Assembly (NCBI RefSeq): GCF_000003815.2
Contig: NC_049996.1
Location: 8,102,012 to 8,166,011, forward strand
Source: Branchiostoma floridae
Taxonomy: Eukaryota > Chordata > Leptocardii > Amphioxiformes > Branchiostomatidae
DNA length: 64,000 bases
Direction of reading: 5' to 3'
In this document: positions 49,468 through 61,400 of the stretch, one piece after another
Layout: every line of letters starts with the position of its first letter
How positions within the stretch are numbered: position 1 is the first letter of the stretch
The notes under the pieces: generated by a model
What the model was told of the DNA's origin: nothing
Seen by the model: the letters and a program-made list of their open reading frames with translations, nothing else
Database searches by the model: none
Program-made: the position numbers and the translations under genes

Positions 49468-52400
49468 CTATACCGCTACTGTCGCTTTTTTCTTCGACGC
49501 TTTCTTCAGCTGTTTCTCCCGAGCCTTGAGTTCCTTCTCGGCCATCTTACGCTCTTTGGCTACCTGGGCTTTGATTTCTTTGATTTTCTTCTTGAGCAGC
49601 GAACGGTCGTTGCTGTTGGACACACCCAAACCCTGTGGAAATGAGACAAGTCTATTACATGTGTACTTCATGTTTTGATACTGAACGAAGTAGAGAATAG
49701 ACAATTCACTAAGACCCATATCTAAGAGTTTTGCATACGGTTTTATTTTCATAGAAGAAAATTTTGAGATGTTTAGATGTCAACCACCTTTGTGGAACAA
49801 TTATTAGTACAGCTGCACCAGGAGAGTTAATCATCCAAATGTCTGTACACATGGCTAAGAAAGGTATAATCATAACTTGTCCTGACTTTGTATGAAAAGA
49901 TGGACCTACATGTAGGGTAATGCTGATGGTAGTCTAATTAATTGCAATAACAATAGAAACTGAATCAAGATTATGACATTACATACACAAAGCTGCCTGG
50001 CCCAACAAGGTAAGCTTAACAAACTGTCCGGTCATTGAAATATAATTGAAAAAGTCGAGTCACCTTCAACTTTGAGCCATCTAACTGTATAAGTCTTAGA
50101 GCTGTTTGTCCTATCACGATTTTAGCCTGGATTTGAAAGCTGACTGGTCAATCTAAGTAAGCTAAACAAATCTTTCAGTCTGTGAAATATAATAAAAAAC
50201 AGCGAAGTCACCTTCAACTTTGACCCATCCAGCTGTATGAGAGTCTGTCCCGTCACATTTTTGGCCTGGAACTCCGGAACGTACTGGTCCAGCTCTAGGG
50301 CCGTGAGCCACCTCAGCACCTGCTCGTTACCCCAGTCCATGATGGACTTGTTCTGCCAGTGGTGGGACTTCACACCCTGGTCACTGCTGCCTGTGTCCAT
50401 GGGCTGGGGAAGAGGGGAGATGGCATAGGTCAGGGGTCAGATGTCACATTCTATGGTATCATATAGTTGGAGACCACAATGTGAGATACAAACACCATTT
50501 CTCCTTAAACCATTGAACATGTGAATACTTGTGCTTTACAAAGTAAGAAAAAGGTGTTAGTGAAACTAGAACAAGGCAAGGGAGTTAAGCATTCAATGTG
50601 TTAGATCAACATACATGTAAGAGCTGCAGAAAAATTATGGCTTTTAAACAAAAAAAATTGTCATTATATGCTTGGTTGTTGTAATCATGCATGGCCTACA
50701 TTATGAAAGACAAACTAAAAGAAGAACAATATAAAACCAATTATACATTAAATAAAAGGAACTTAGTGCTTCAGAGGCTTACAAGTAATGACTAATGGAC
50801 TACTTCTAGTTGCAACCTACATAGTATACTTGTACATTTTTTTGTACTTGTAACACAGTTACAAAATCACTCAACATTCTTAGGAAGAAAAAAAAAATAC
50901 ATTTTGTATTAGTAACAACTGCTCAACAAGACAAGAGAAAAGAGGGCTTGGATGTTTGTAACACTAGAAATATCACCATTTCTATAGAAATCAAATTTGT
51001 TAGTAAGAAAAACATACACCATTACAAAAAGAATATACATTTAATAGCATTATTGCAAAAAAGGCAGTATCTGGCATCACTTGAATAACATAATAGTTTT
51101 TAATACCATAATACAGGTAAGATACACAAACACGTACCTGTACATTACATGAATTTGCTTTTTGGGAATAAAACAGATACTGCATTTTTTAAACCTCCAC
51201 CCTAAAACCATACAAACAATGCTGCAGAAAAGTAAGCCCTCTCCACCACGTATAACAGTACCAAAAGGGAGAACACCGAAGCTGAGTACATGGTCATTAC
51301 CAAATCACTATCACTATCATGATCGNNNNNNNNNNNNNNNNNNNNNNNNNNNNNNNNNNNNNNNNNNNNNNNNNNNNNNNNNNNNNNNNNNNNNNNNNNN
51401 NNNNNNNNNNNNNNNNNNNNNNNNNNNNNNNNNNNNNNNTGGGTACATGCTGAACATGTCTGTTTGGTAATACCTTCCTTGAATGTAAAATTACATTTAA
51501 CAATAATGCATAAAACAATATGAAGATGACACACAGATTACAAATACCAAGTACAGGGCTGCCTTCAGGACCCGTCTCTCGTTTTTGCTTGTTGGGACGG
51601 AACAACATTTCACCCCATCCGTACCAAAAATCTGAACTTCAGTACATAAAATCTATGAAAATGTTGAACTTCAGTACATAAAATTTATCAAAACGTGTTT
51701 TCATAAGCTTAAAATGAGAGATTTTACAAGGAATAATCAACAACATACTATTAGGCTCCCAAACAATGAGAGGGACAGAAAAATGTAAAGCTGGGGACAA
51801 CCCTGATCAAGTATACATGTACTATGTGATGCGAAATTGCCGATCCATGTTACATAACACAGCTGTAAACAATTAGATGCTTTTATAGCTGCGTAAATGT
51901 GTAATGACACGGGTACATACCTCAGGATTGAAGGTATAGGAGCCCTTGGAGCCTTTGGAACTGTACTCGGAGACCATGCCTACCAGGCTGTCCGACAGGG
52001 TACTTGGAATGCTGCCTTTTGTTTTGGCCAGACCAGGGCTGAAGCCAGGGATGGGGGAACCTGTGTGGATAGACACACCTCCAGTAAAACAGGCTACCAA
52101 AAAATCTGTAGAAATACGATATTTGGAAACACACTCAGAATACAGTCCAACTGTGGATCTTCAAGTGAAGGAGACTTTTTATCCGACAGTTTTTCCAAAT
52201 ATGTCGACTCCTTTTAATAGTGTTGCTAGAGCAAAAACCCAGAGTCTATCTGTTCACTGTACATATTCATGCTTTAACATGAAATTTCATACCAGCATAT
52301 TGCTAGCCTAGACTAATCAACCGTAGCAAAAGGCGCCGGTACATATCAAATTTCCGCCTTCAACTCTGCAACACTTTCAGAGGTTACAACCTCAAAAAAA

Positions 52401-55400
52401 TCTGTTGTAGACTTTTCTAAACAGTTGTTGAGTATATTCTAGTTCATTAGTTGGCAATATCTACATGTAAGTGGCAATTGTTGACTCTGTGTAGTTAATG
52501 TAACTGTAACTGTAACAGAATGTAACTGTAAGAGTTAATTTTTAGATGAAGATGTATTCAATCTAGCTGTCATTAATCTAGCTGTCATTTAAAACTACAA
52601 AATTTGTACAAGTTATGTGACACATTCATTGGTATTATAAAAGAAATACTCTTAAATAGTCATTATAACTGTATTACGTTATTGTTAGTTTAACACAACA
52701 CAACTACTAGCCACAATTATAACGTCACACGACATCTACACTGAGCATCATACTACTAGTAGTTAGTTTACCAGGGCTCCTATACTCTCTCCTCCCCGGT
52801 ACACTAACTAGGATGATACTCAGGCTATAACATAACAGGCTGTCTTGCACATTTGTAAAAATCACTGTTCTTCTAGCTTTAGTTCATTTATCAAAGCCCC
52901 AATCAGTGAAGCAATGACTAACTTCATCTTGTTTTGAGCTGCCCAAGCAGCGAAGCATACCTTCTGTTTCCCCCTGTGCTAAGTTTTCTTGGGAAGCGGT
53001 AAGCACTGCGCTGGACAAGCTGTCTGTGGACTGAGAGAGACTCTCGGAGGACCCTAGCGATGTCTGCTCTATATCTGCCTGCTGTGCCTCACTTTGCTCA
53101 GGCTCTAGCTCAGCACCAAAAGCGTCAGATTTCAAGTTCAACAAATGCACAAATTTCACAAAAACTCCATTGCCAATTTGTACAGTTTGATTTAGCAATG
53201 ATTTTGCTCTGATGTGTAAGGACAATGTTTGCTGATTGAATGTGAATCATAGGCACCTTTCATTTCAGAATTTGAGGTGAAAATCACATTACAACATTAG
53301 CCAAACAGGGCAACATATTCAATTAAATGCCAGCATAAACATTTGGCTGTATTAACATTGATTGACTCAACATGAAACAGTATTTGACATAGTGTTTTTT
53401 TAACATTTGTACATCACTGTCCAATTTTGCAGCAATATTTTTGTATCTAATTATTCACATCTAACAGGGATAAACAAGTCCACTAGCCCTATTGTCCAGG
53501 GCAAGTGAAAGTGCTGTTCGGACAAGTGCATGTCCTTCCCCACTTGTCCGATCGGGCAAGTAAGATTTTTCCATTGATTTTAGTGCAATTTTGATATACT
53601 TGTTACTTTTTACAGTCATGACATCAAGCAATTGTCTACAGAGAATTCCATTGCTGGAAGTGAAAATGCATATACTAGCAACAGTGACATTTGAATTTTG
53701 GGCAAGTGAAAAATTGGTTCGGGCAAGTACATTTTTTATGTGCTTGCCCGATAGGACAAGTGGATTTTAGAAAACTTGTTCAACCCTGTCTAAACTGCTG
53801 CATGATTCAAGGGGAAAAAATTCTGATCTGTTTGAGAGGACTTTTCCTGAAATCACTACAGAGAAACCCCAATTCTCTTCTAATGTACTTAATTCTCCTG
53901 TTTTGCTCTGTGATTTTTAGCAATAGGAGCCTACCTTTTTCTACCCTAGCGGGAGAGGCTGTGGAAGACGGGGTAGACAGACTATCAGTGGAACCTTTGG
54001 AGGATCGCTCCGGCGACTCGGCCATCTTGAAGTATGAGGGGATCCCTGAGGAGGTTGGTGGGGACGTGGCTGTGCGTAGGAGGGGCATGGCGGGGGGCAT
54101 GGTCGGGGAGGTGGAGATGGAATCCTTGGATGACGTGCTGTGCTGACTGTGCCGCCCTTCTGATGACTCTTCCTCTGCAGGCCTACAGCAAAACATGAGA
54201 ATATTCTTATGGAAATATTCTCTAATCTTACACTTAGGTATACTGTGAATAAAGTATAATCAACATATATGTAATGTATAAGTACTTCATTGATTACTTC
54301 ACCTCAACTAATTGTACTGAATAAGACTACTTTATGTTAATTAGATCACACCCAGAAAGTCACAATACTAGACTACTCTAATTTCTATATTGTAAGATGT
54401 ATGTTATCCTACTTTTCCTCTGTAGTCTTCTCTGTAGGAGGTGGACCAACGGCTGCCCTGTCTGGAGCTGGGCTATCTTTTTTCACCTCTGGGGCTGGTC
54501 CTTTCTTCTTACTGCCACTTGGTCTCTTAGGAACGCCAACGCTAAAAATAACAGGACAGGAATACAAAATGTAGGTCCTTTCAATGTGTTATTGACCTAT
54601 AAGCTTGTGGTAAACAGTACATAATGTATGATGAACTAGGAACACCAAGCAGGCATTCTCAAAACCACAGAACACTTGCTGCGCAAGGTGCTTTCTGCCA
54701 CCAAGTCCAGAATCTAGGAAAAAATAGCACTTGTCGACAGACACTATTTAAAAGACTCTTGCCTCTTTTGCATTCTGCAACCAAGCAAACTTGTGAAACC
54801 TTTCACTTAATAATCCAGCTAATACCCATGGAGAATGCAAACAATCCACAGTCATGACAGCCCAACGCCTTGCAGATGTTGGCACCAGTGTTAGAGAATA
54901 TTACAGCAGCATGCAGACCATGACTCTTTCCCGTCATCGCTTTATGCTATACAAACCAGTGGAATGTGATGATCGTGCTGGAATGTTAACAGTGGGAATG
55001 TCCAAGGTTAGAGTGCAGTGTTAAACCCTCCACCAACACTCCCTCCTCCAAATGTGGTGCTCAAACAGTGAGATACCTTAAGGAGAATTTAGACTCCTTA
55101 GCTGCTTCCCTTTCCTTAGAATCCTTCTCCTTCTTACCCCTAGACTGGGAGGAGTCCCTTCTTAAGATTTCCTTTTTGTCTTTGGAAGACGAGTCCTTGT
55201 CTTTCCGTTTGGAAGACCTGAACCCCAATTTCTCAAACAGACTGAAGCTGTGGGTGAAACGCATGCAGGTTACTGTGCTGTTGTGGATACCCTGACCACC
55301 CCTATCTCTCTGGCACTTAGAACATTCCTGCTGATAGAGAGCATCAGCTCATGGACTATACCACTCGAAGTATGGGTGGTGTTTGGGTTGGTGCGACTTA

Positions 55401-58400
55401 ACAAAGGGTTAATGGTGCAAAAATAAAAGAATGTTGGTGGCATTGTGTCATATTTAGTGCCCACCTACATCATGTAGTTTAAAACAGCATGGAATGTTCT
55501 GTAAAGTTTTCCTTACTTGAATATTAGAGCAACATGCTTAATATACAAGGCATGCAAAATGTTTCAGTCATGAATTAAACTTAAATGGCCATACATGTAT
55601 CCAAAGTCAAAACCAAAAGTCTTTTGAAAGATAGAAAAAACAATTCCCAAGCAAGTACATGTATCTGCAAGCATTTACATGACAAAGAACAATTTGTATT
55701 TGTCAGATGTTGCAGGAGTACATTGAACACCAACCAAACACTGAGGCACACACTTCTCAGACTGCCATCACTAAGTATGAATAAAACATGCACAAAATTT
55801 AACGAACACAGTCACACCATCCAGTAGCTTTTTTCCCTGGCTGTTACCCAAACCTAGCTACATGTACATACTGCAAAGAGCTTTTAAATATTTTGATCTT
55901 CAAATACAGTCAAAAGTTGGGACTCGAGAAGAAGATCTAACGATGTTCATCTCATAATGGTAAAAGTCAGGTATTGTAAACTAACCTATCGGAGGGCTTG
56001 ACCCAAACGTTCTCTGCCGATGGGGGTGAAGGTTGTATATTTGATGATGGACCACCCTTCGTCCTTTTCGGAGGGACTGGACCCTGTTCCTCCATCTTCT
56101 CCTCTTTTCTTCTCTCCTTCTCCTCCCTTCTCTTCTCCTCCCCTCTCCTAGGGGGTAGGGCGGGAGGTGTGGGTTCGGGAGGGGGGGCGGGTTGTGTTGG
56201 TCTGTCTGGCTGCTGCGGCGTCGGCCTCAGCCTCTGCTGTAAGTCGTCTGGTCGCACTAAAGGAAGGGCCACGCCTCCTAAAGAGGGAAAAACCACAGAT
56301 GGTTCAACAAACCGTTCTACATTCCACGTCAACTACATCACTAAAATACATCTGTAACACAAAGGCACTTTGCACTGCTGAAAACGTTCCAAACGTAAAT
56401 AGTCCTGTTCTAGAAATACACAGATGTTTGAAATGGTGACAAATTTGGAGCTTGTTCTGTAACAGATGGAGGGTAAAGGTTGTGTGAGTGTAAGCTGCTC
56501 CCAGTTTACAGCTCCTTGCCGCTGCCAGAGGATTTTGCAGGGTGAGGCACGGCACATCATCTCAATACTGGCTTCATGCCACCACATTCCAACCACCCCC
56601 ATACCACACTGAGCCAACACATAGTAATTACCTGACTGTAGAATGATATAGCTGTTTCTTGAACTCTCAAACTTGTAAGTGTCGACTGACTACAGTATTT
56701 TAAATTGTATATGTCTGAGTATTTTGAATTATAAGTTTTTGTTTTTGCACAGTTCATGTGTCATAGTCTGCTGTATAGACTGACTGAAAGTATAGTCGTA
56801 GATATAGTATCTACGGTTACCTAGTAGTACTAGTAGCTCTGCAGTCATACTATACAAATAACATACAGTGATGAAGGTTAGTCAACTAGGTAATAAGATA
56901 TGCTGACGAAAGATAACGGATGTTATCTGAAACGTCTGACTGTTTCCGTAATCATATCTAGTTGCTTGAGTAATTGCTATTTGGCGTACAAACAACGTGG
57001 TATGGCTTAAACTGTGTTACAATTATTGCTTGAAAAGCAAGGGTAAAATTGTTTCTAGCTCCTTTATCCTGGAGATTTTGTTGGGATTTATAGCAGCAAA
57101 TTCTTGTTAGACTTATTTCCAAATCTACAGTACTTGTGTTCACATTCTGTGAAAGGCCAACAGTGTTTGAAGACTGTACGTGTGCTGACTGAACACTGGG
57201 CATTATTTCTGAACATTGCTTTCCAAGAAGCCTACAATACGGCTGCTTGAATAGACTTACATTAGTACTACAAAGGGCCGATTTACTTCGCTCAACTTTT
57301 GACCTTGAATAGTGGCTCTGGTGATTTAAGACTATAACGTTAGGTACTCTAACAATGGGGATGTCCCTGTAGCTCAACTGGTAGCAGCTTCACAGTTGAG
57401 CTCCTGGTTTCAATAACTTGGTTACTGAGACCTCGGTTCAATCCTGGATTGGGTATGTTGGTTGAGGCTGCACCTGTCTTTTGGAAAGAACGAGGGTTCC
57501 GTGTTTGAGGACGTGCCTCGAGCATATTTAAGGGGGATAAAATATACCCTACTAGTGATATGGCAAGGAAACCTACTACTTCCTGTGTCACTCAGCACTA
57601 CAAGAGTCTCAACAAAGACAACTGACTGACAAAGACAGAGCTGTCTCCAGCTTTAAACTTTTTTCCGTCCCTCTCATTGTCTTGGAGCCCATGTTGTTGA
57701 TTTTCCTCATAAAATATGTCATTTTAAGCTCATGAAAGTACATGTTTAATAGTTTCATGTCATTTTTGGGATGAATGGGGTAAAATCATTTTCTGTCCCA
57801 ACGAGCAAACTTCAGTCCCAGGATGGAAAGACGGGTCCTGGAAACAGCCCTGTATGTGCCACTAAACACTACAAGGGTCTCAACAATGATAGCTCTGACA
57901 AAGATAAAAATGGTACCTCTGGGTTTCCATGTGTCCTGAGAGACCTGGGCATCAGGGGGAGGTGACTGGGAAGGCGGAACAGCAAAGGACACTGGGACGG
58001 CGGCCTGCAGATGCATGGGCTGCTCTTCAGGGGTGAGCTCTTGCTCCTCCTAGCAGAGAGAAGGAGTACTGCAGTTAGCCATGTCAGAAACTAGACATAC
58101 ATTTACTGCTCACTCACTTACTAGCAAAAAGGTCATACAGTCACTTCATGTACATGTACAGTGAAACTTGTATAAGAGGACCACCCTGGGGACCAGTGCA
58201 AAGTGGTCGTTTTAGACACGTGGTCTTCTTATGCAAAGAAAGAAAAATTGACAAGATTATGACTAAGGACAGACACAATGATTTCAAGTTAATGGTCTTT
58301 AAAATAGTTTAATTCCACAAACCTGTACATTTGCACATGAGAAACATAATCACTGTTGAACTGTCTTCCTGTATGCATATAGTATTGTTATACCAACTGA

Positions 58401-61400
58401 AGTAAAACTGAAACGTTTCCAAAATTTTCGTTTTTCTTTCAAATTTTCGTAGCTTTTTGTAGTTGGAGCAGCATCATTTTCCCCGCGGGCATTGTCTGTC
58501 AAAAACTTGTGAATGGGCCACACCGTCAAGACAATGGTTCATATTGTTACAAAAACATCGCTGTTTTCGGTGGAGAACCCGACCCCCCACGAGCGTTTTA
58601 AAATGCGATTTTCGTGTTAACAACGCTAATTGCCTATCTTTATTTTGTGAATCATAGCCAACGGGCCAGAAATAAGTTGGGGAGCTTACCGCCATAACAA
58701 ATGCATGCGTTACCACATGCCCGACAAGACGGGATCGGGAACCTTCTTTCAAATCGGCCGCACAGCAGAAAAATAGAAGGTTCATTTCTACGATATTACC
58801 CATGAAAATAATGTGTGTGAGTTTGTTTCTCTTCTGGCGCGGGTCTTAAAGTCTCAACACTGCCTAGAACTAGAAGGCGAAAATTTGCCGAGAAAAACAA
58901 GACTGTTTAAACCCACCGACGCTTCTAATCATGGATGTGTTGACAAACCGACGCTTCACTAGAAGCAAGGGTGAGCAGTTTCTCGAAAAGACACTCAGAC
59001 ACCTTTTATTCTCTAACAAAATGTGTTATAAAGTCATAAAGATATTTTATATATGTTTCCTTTACTCCAAAACAAGTTCTATGAAAATAAATTTGCATTT
59101 TGTAAGGTTTGAATGTAGAGTACAATAACAACGCACGCTACATTTCTACCTACACTCCAGTGGACTTTCCCAATGACACCGTTTGACCTCTTGGGCGCCA
59201 TGTTTGATTTTCGCTCGGCGTGAAAACAGAACCCAAACACACAGAGTTTACCGTAATTTTCCGGCAGTTATAATCAAAAATCGATGTTGCAATACCCTTG
59301 AAAATGACGCAGTGGTTTCGGTAACATTTTACTAGCCAAAACGCAAGCCAATTTTAGCGATATTTCTCGCGAGTTATCATCAAATATCGACAGTTGCTAC
59401 AGTCTTGAAAATGACGCAATCGTTTTCGGCAAGTTTTGGTCGACACAAGACAATCCGATTTTAGCGGATTTTCCGCCAGAGATCATAAAAAATCGAGGCC
59501 ACTACACACTTGAAAATGATACGGTCGTCTTCGGCAACATTTCGGTCGCGGGCGGACCGGATTCGGGGTGGTCGCGGTCACAGGAGACAAGTGGTCGCTT
59601 TGGCCACGTTGCTTAATGCTTGTGTCTATGGGGGAAAAAATCGGGACCGGCCAAAAGCGGTCGTCATAGGCCGATGGTCGTCTTACAGACGTGGTCGCTT
59701 ATACAAGTTTCACTGTATTTCTTCACTTTCCTAATCTTTTAGCTAAGTCTGAGGATCAGCATAAGCTGTGACTTGTATCCACTTCGCTGTGATTTGGGCC
59801 CCATACACTGTGTTTCAACCAGTGTATAAGAGGCTCTCTGTTGTTTTGTAACAAAGATTGAAAATCTTGGCTTTATTTCATTAACTTTGGTCCTCAAAAT
59901 ACAGGAAATAGTGTTTCTAAGGGAAAAGATTTAAAAACTTTCAGTGGAAGGATTCCCCCATACCCCTACAATGCTAAGGCCCGATTTACACTTGTTTCTT
60001 GAATCTGTAGTACTACACATCGTAGTCTACTACTGTAGTAGACTACAGATTCGCGTCCGGTTTACACTCACTGACAGAGAGCATAGCGGGACACCTGCTG
60101 TTCTTTGATTACGGAGAAACTGTAGTGACTGAATGTGACCTTTGACACTTGGCGGGCGCGGGAATCTTATATTTGTGAAAAAAGGTTTTTTTTCTAATAC
60201 AAGGCACTCTGAAAAATAGGCCATGACAATAGAAAATAGTACATTGACCGCAGATGACCCAAATAAAACACGCGTACGTTTCGAATTACACCAGATCGAA
60301 CAGCATCAATTTTTTGGTCTTCTTCACTCTTCCTGTTGTGTCAAAAGTGCCAATTTTGACCACCGGACGGATCAAAATGACGGGAGAGGCGGAGGTCATT
60401 ATGTTCATGTTGCAGTGTTACCCAGGTTTTCAACCAGACACGCCAAGAACGTATGCAGCGCAGGAGGCGACTGACGCGGTTGGCGTCAGTCAGCTGTAGT
60501 CTACTACAGTTTCTGTTTACACCCTGTTCGAATTCTCATAGAACGTCCGCTGAACTGTAGTACTACAGCCTCGGAGGGTGTAGTAGACTACAGTAGTAGA
60601 CTACACTTCATTTCTGTTTACACCCAGAAAAAATCTGTAGGCTACTACAGTAGTAGACTACGATCTGTAGTACTACAGATAAAACTACAAGTGTAAATCG
60701 TGCCTAAGTCTACATAGCTTCCCACACTTTGCTGTGTTAAGATGCCCCCTACACTACATCCTATACTGAGAGAAAATCCTGGTGAGAACCCCAAGTATAC
60801 ATGTCAGGGCTTTCATCACACCTCTGGCAAACCGTCGTCCAGATCCTCGCTGCTCTGTGAGCGTAGTTTCTGCCTGCTGGGTTGTCTCCGTTTGGACAAG
60901 GCTCCTTGAGTCACTGTCGCTCGAGACTTCTCCTTAGACGTGTCCAGCAGTGTGGTCGGGGGTATGACATCATCAAACAGGTTCCTATCTTCTTCCTGTA
61001 GAACATCACGGAAAAATTCAATCAATCATCTTAGTGTCAAGATTCTACTGATGAAAATAGTATGAGGATCTGATATGTACACAATTATTATTAACTTAGT
61101 CAATCATTTTAGGGTAAACAAATGAAAGAAATGAATATATTCTGTACATGTACATTTGAATCGTTGATGTTTTGGTTGGGAGTACACATGGAATATCTGG
61201 ACAAGTCTAGCAGTAAATAAAAGAGTCATACAGATACATGTATCTACTGAACAAAACTTTGGATTCTACAAACATGTTGAGCAAATCTTGACTTGACTTG
61301 ACTTGACTTACAAGAGGCGTTTCCATAAACTCCTCTGGTGTCTGAACATCTTCCGGAGTTGTTATTCCTTTGTCATCTGGAGAGAAATATGCAATAGTAA

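Larger units (their letters stand above)
58157..59717. mobile_element. 1.56-kb element with mariner-like terminal inverted repeats
   Basis: TACAGTGAAACTTGTATAAG at 58157 is exactly matched in reverse at 59698-59717, and the similarity continues into a GACCAC block. The CAGT ends with flanking TA resemble the 180-bp MITE at 3591. No transposase frame was recognised. The interior holds a three-copy degenerate repeat of about 112 bases (59265-59560, marked by CTTGAAAATGACGCA) and two first-exon-like segments in opposite directions. Confidence 0.75.

Noticed and set aside
55998-56357. Plus-strand Gly/Ser-rich frame of 119 codons
   Set aside because: It is antisense to the Pro-rich exon 56277-55986 of the SAM-domain gene, whose phases fit its neighbours.
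57361-57450. Possible tRNA gene with A and B boxes
   Set aside because: Acceptor and T arms do not pair, the box spacing is long, and an unrelated repeated body follows, so a tRNA-derived SINE is the better reading.
58474-58803. Continuous 109-codon minus-strand frame as a transposase
   Set aside because: No DDE/D motif or helix-turn-helix is apparent; only its first 38 codons, up to a good donor, are kept as a tentative first exon.
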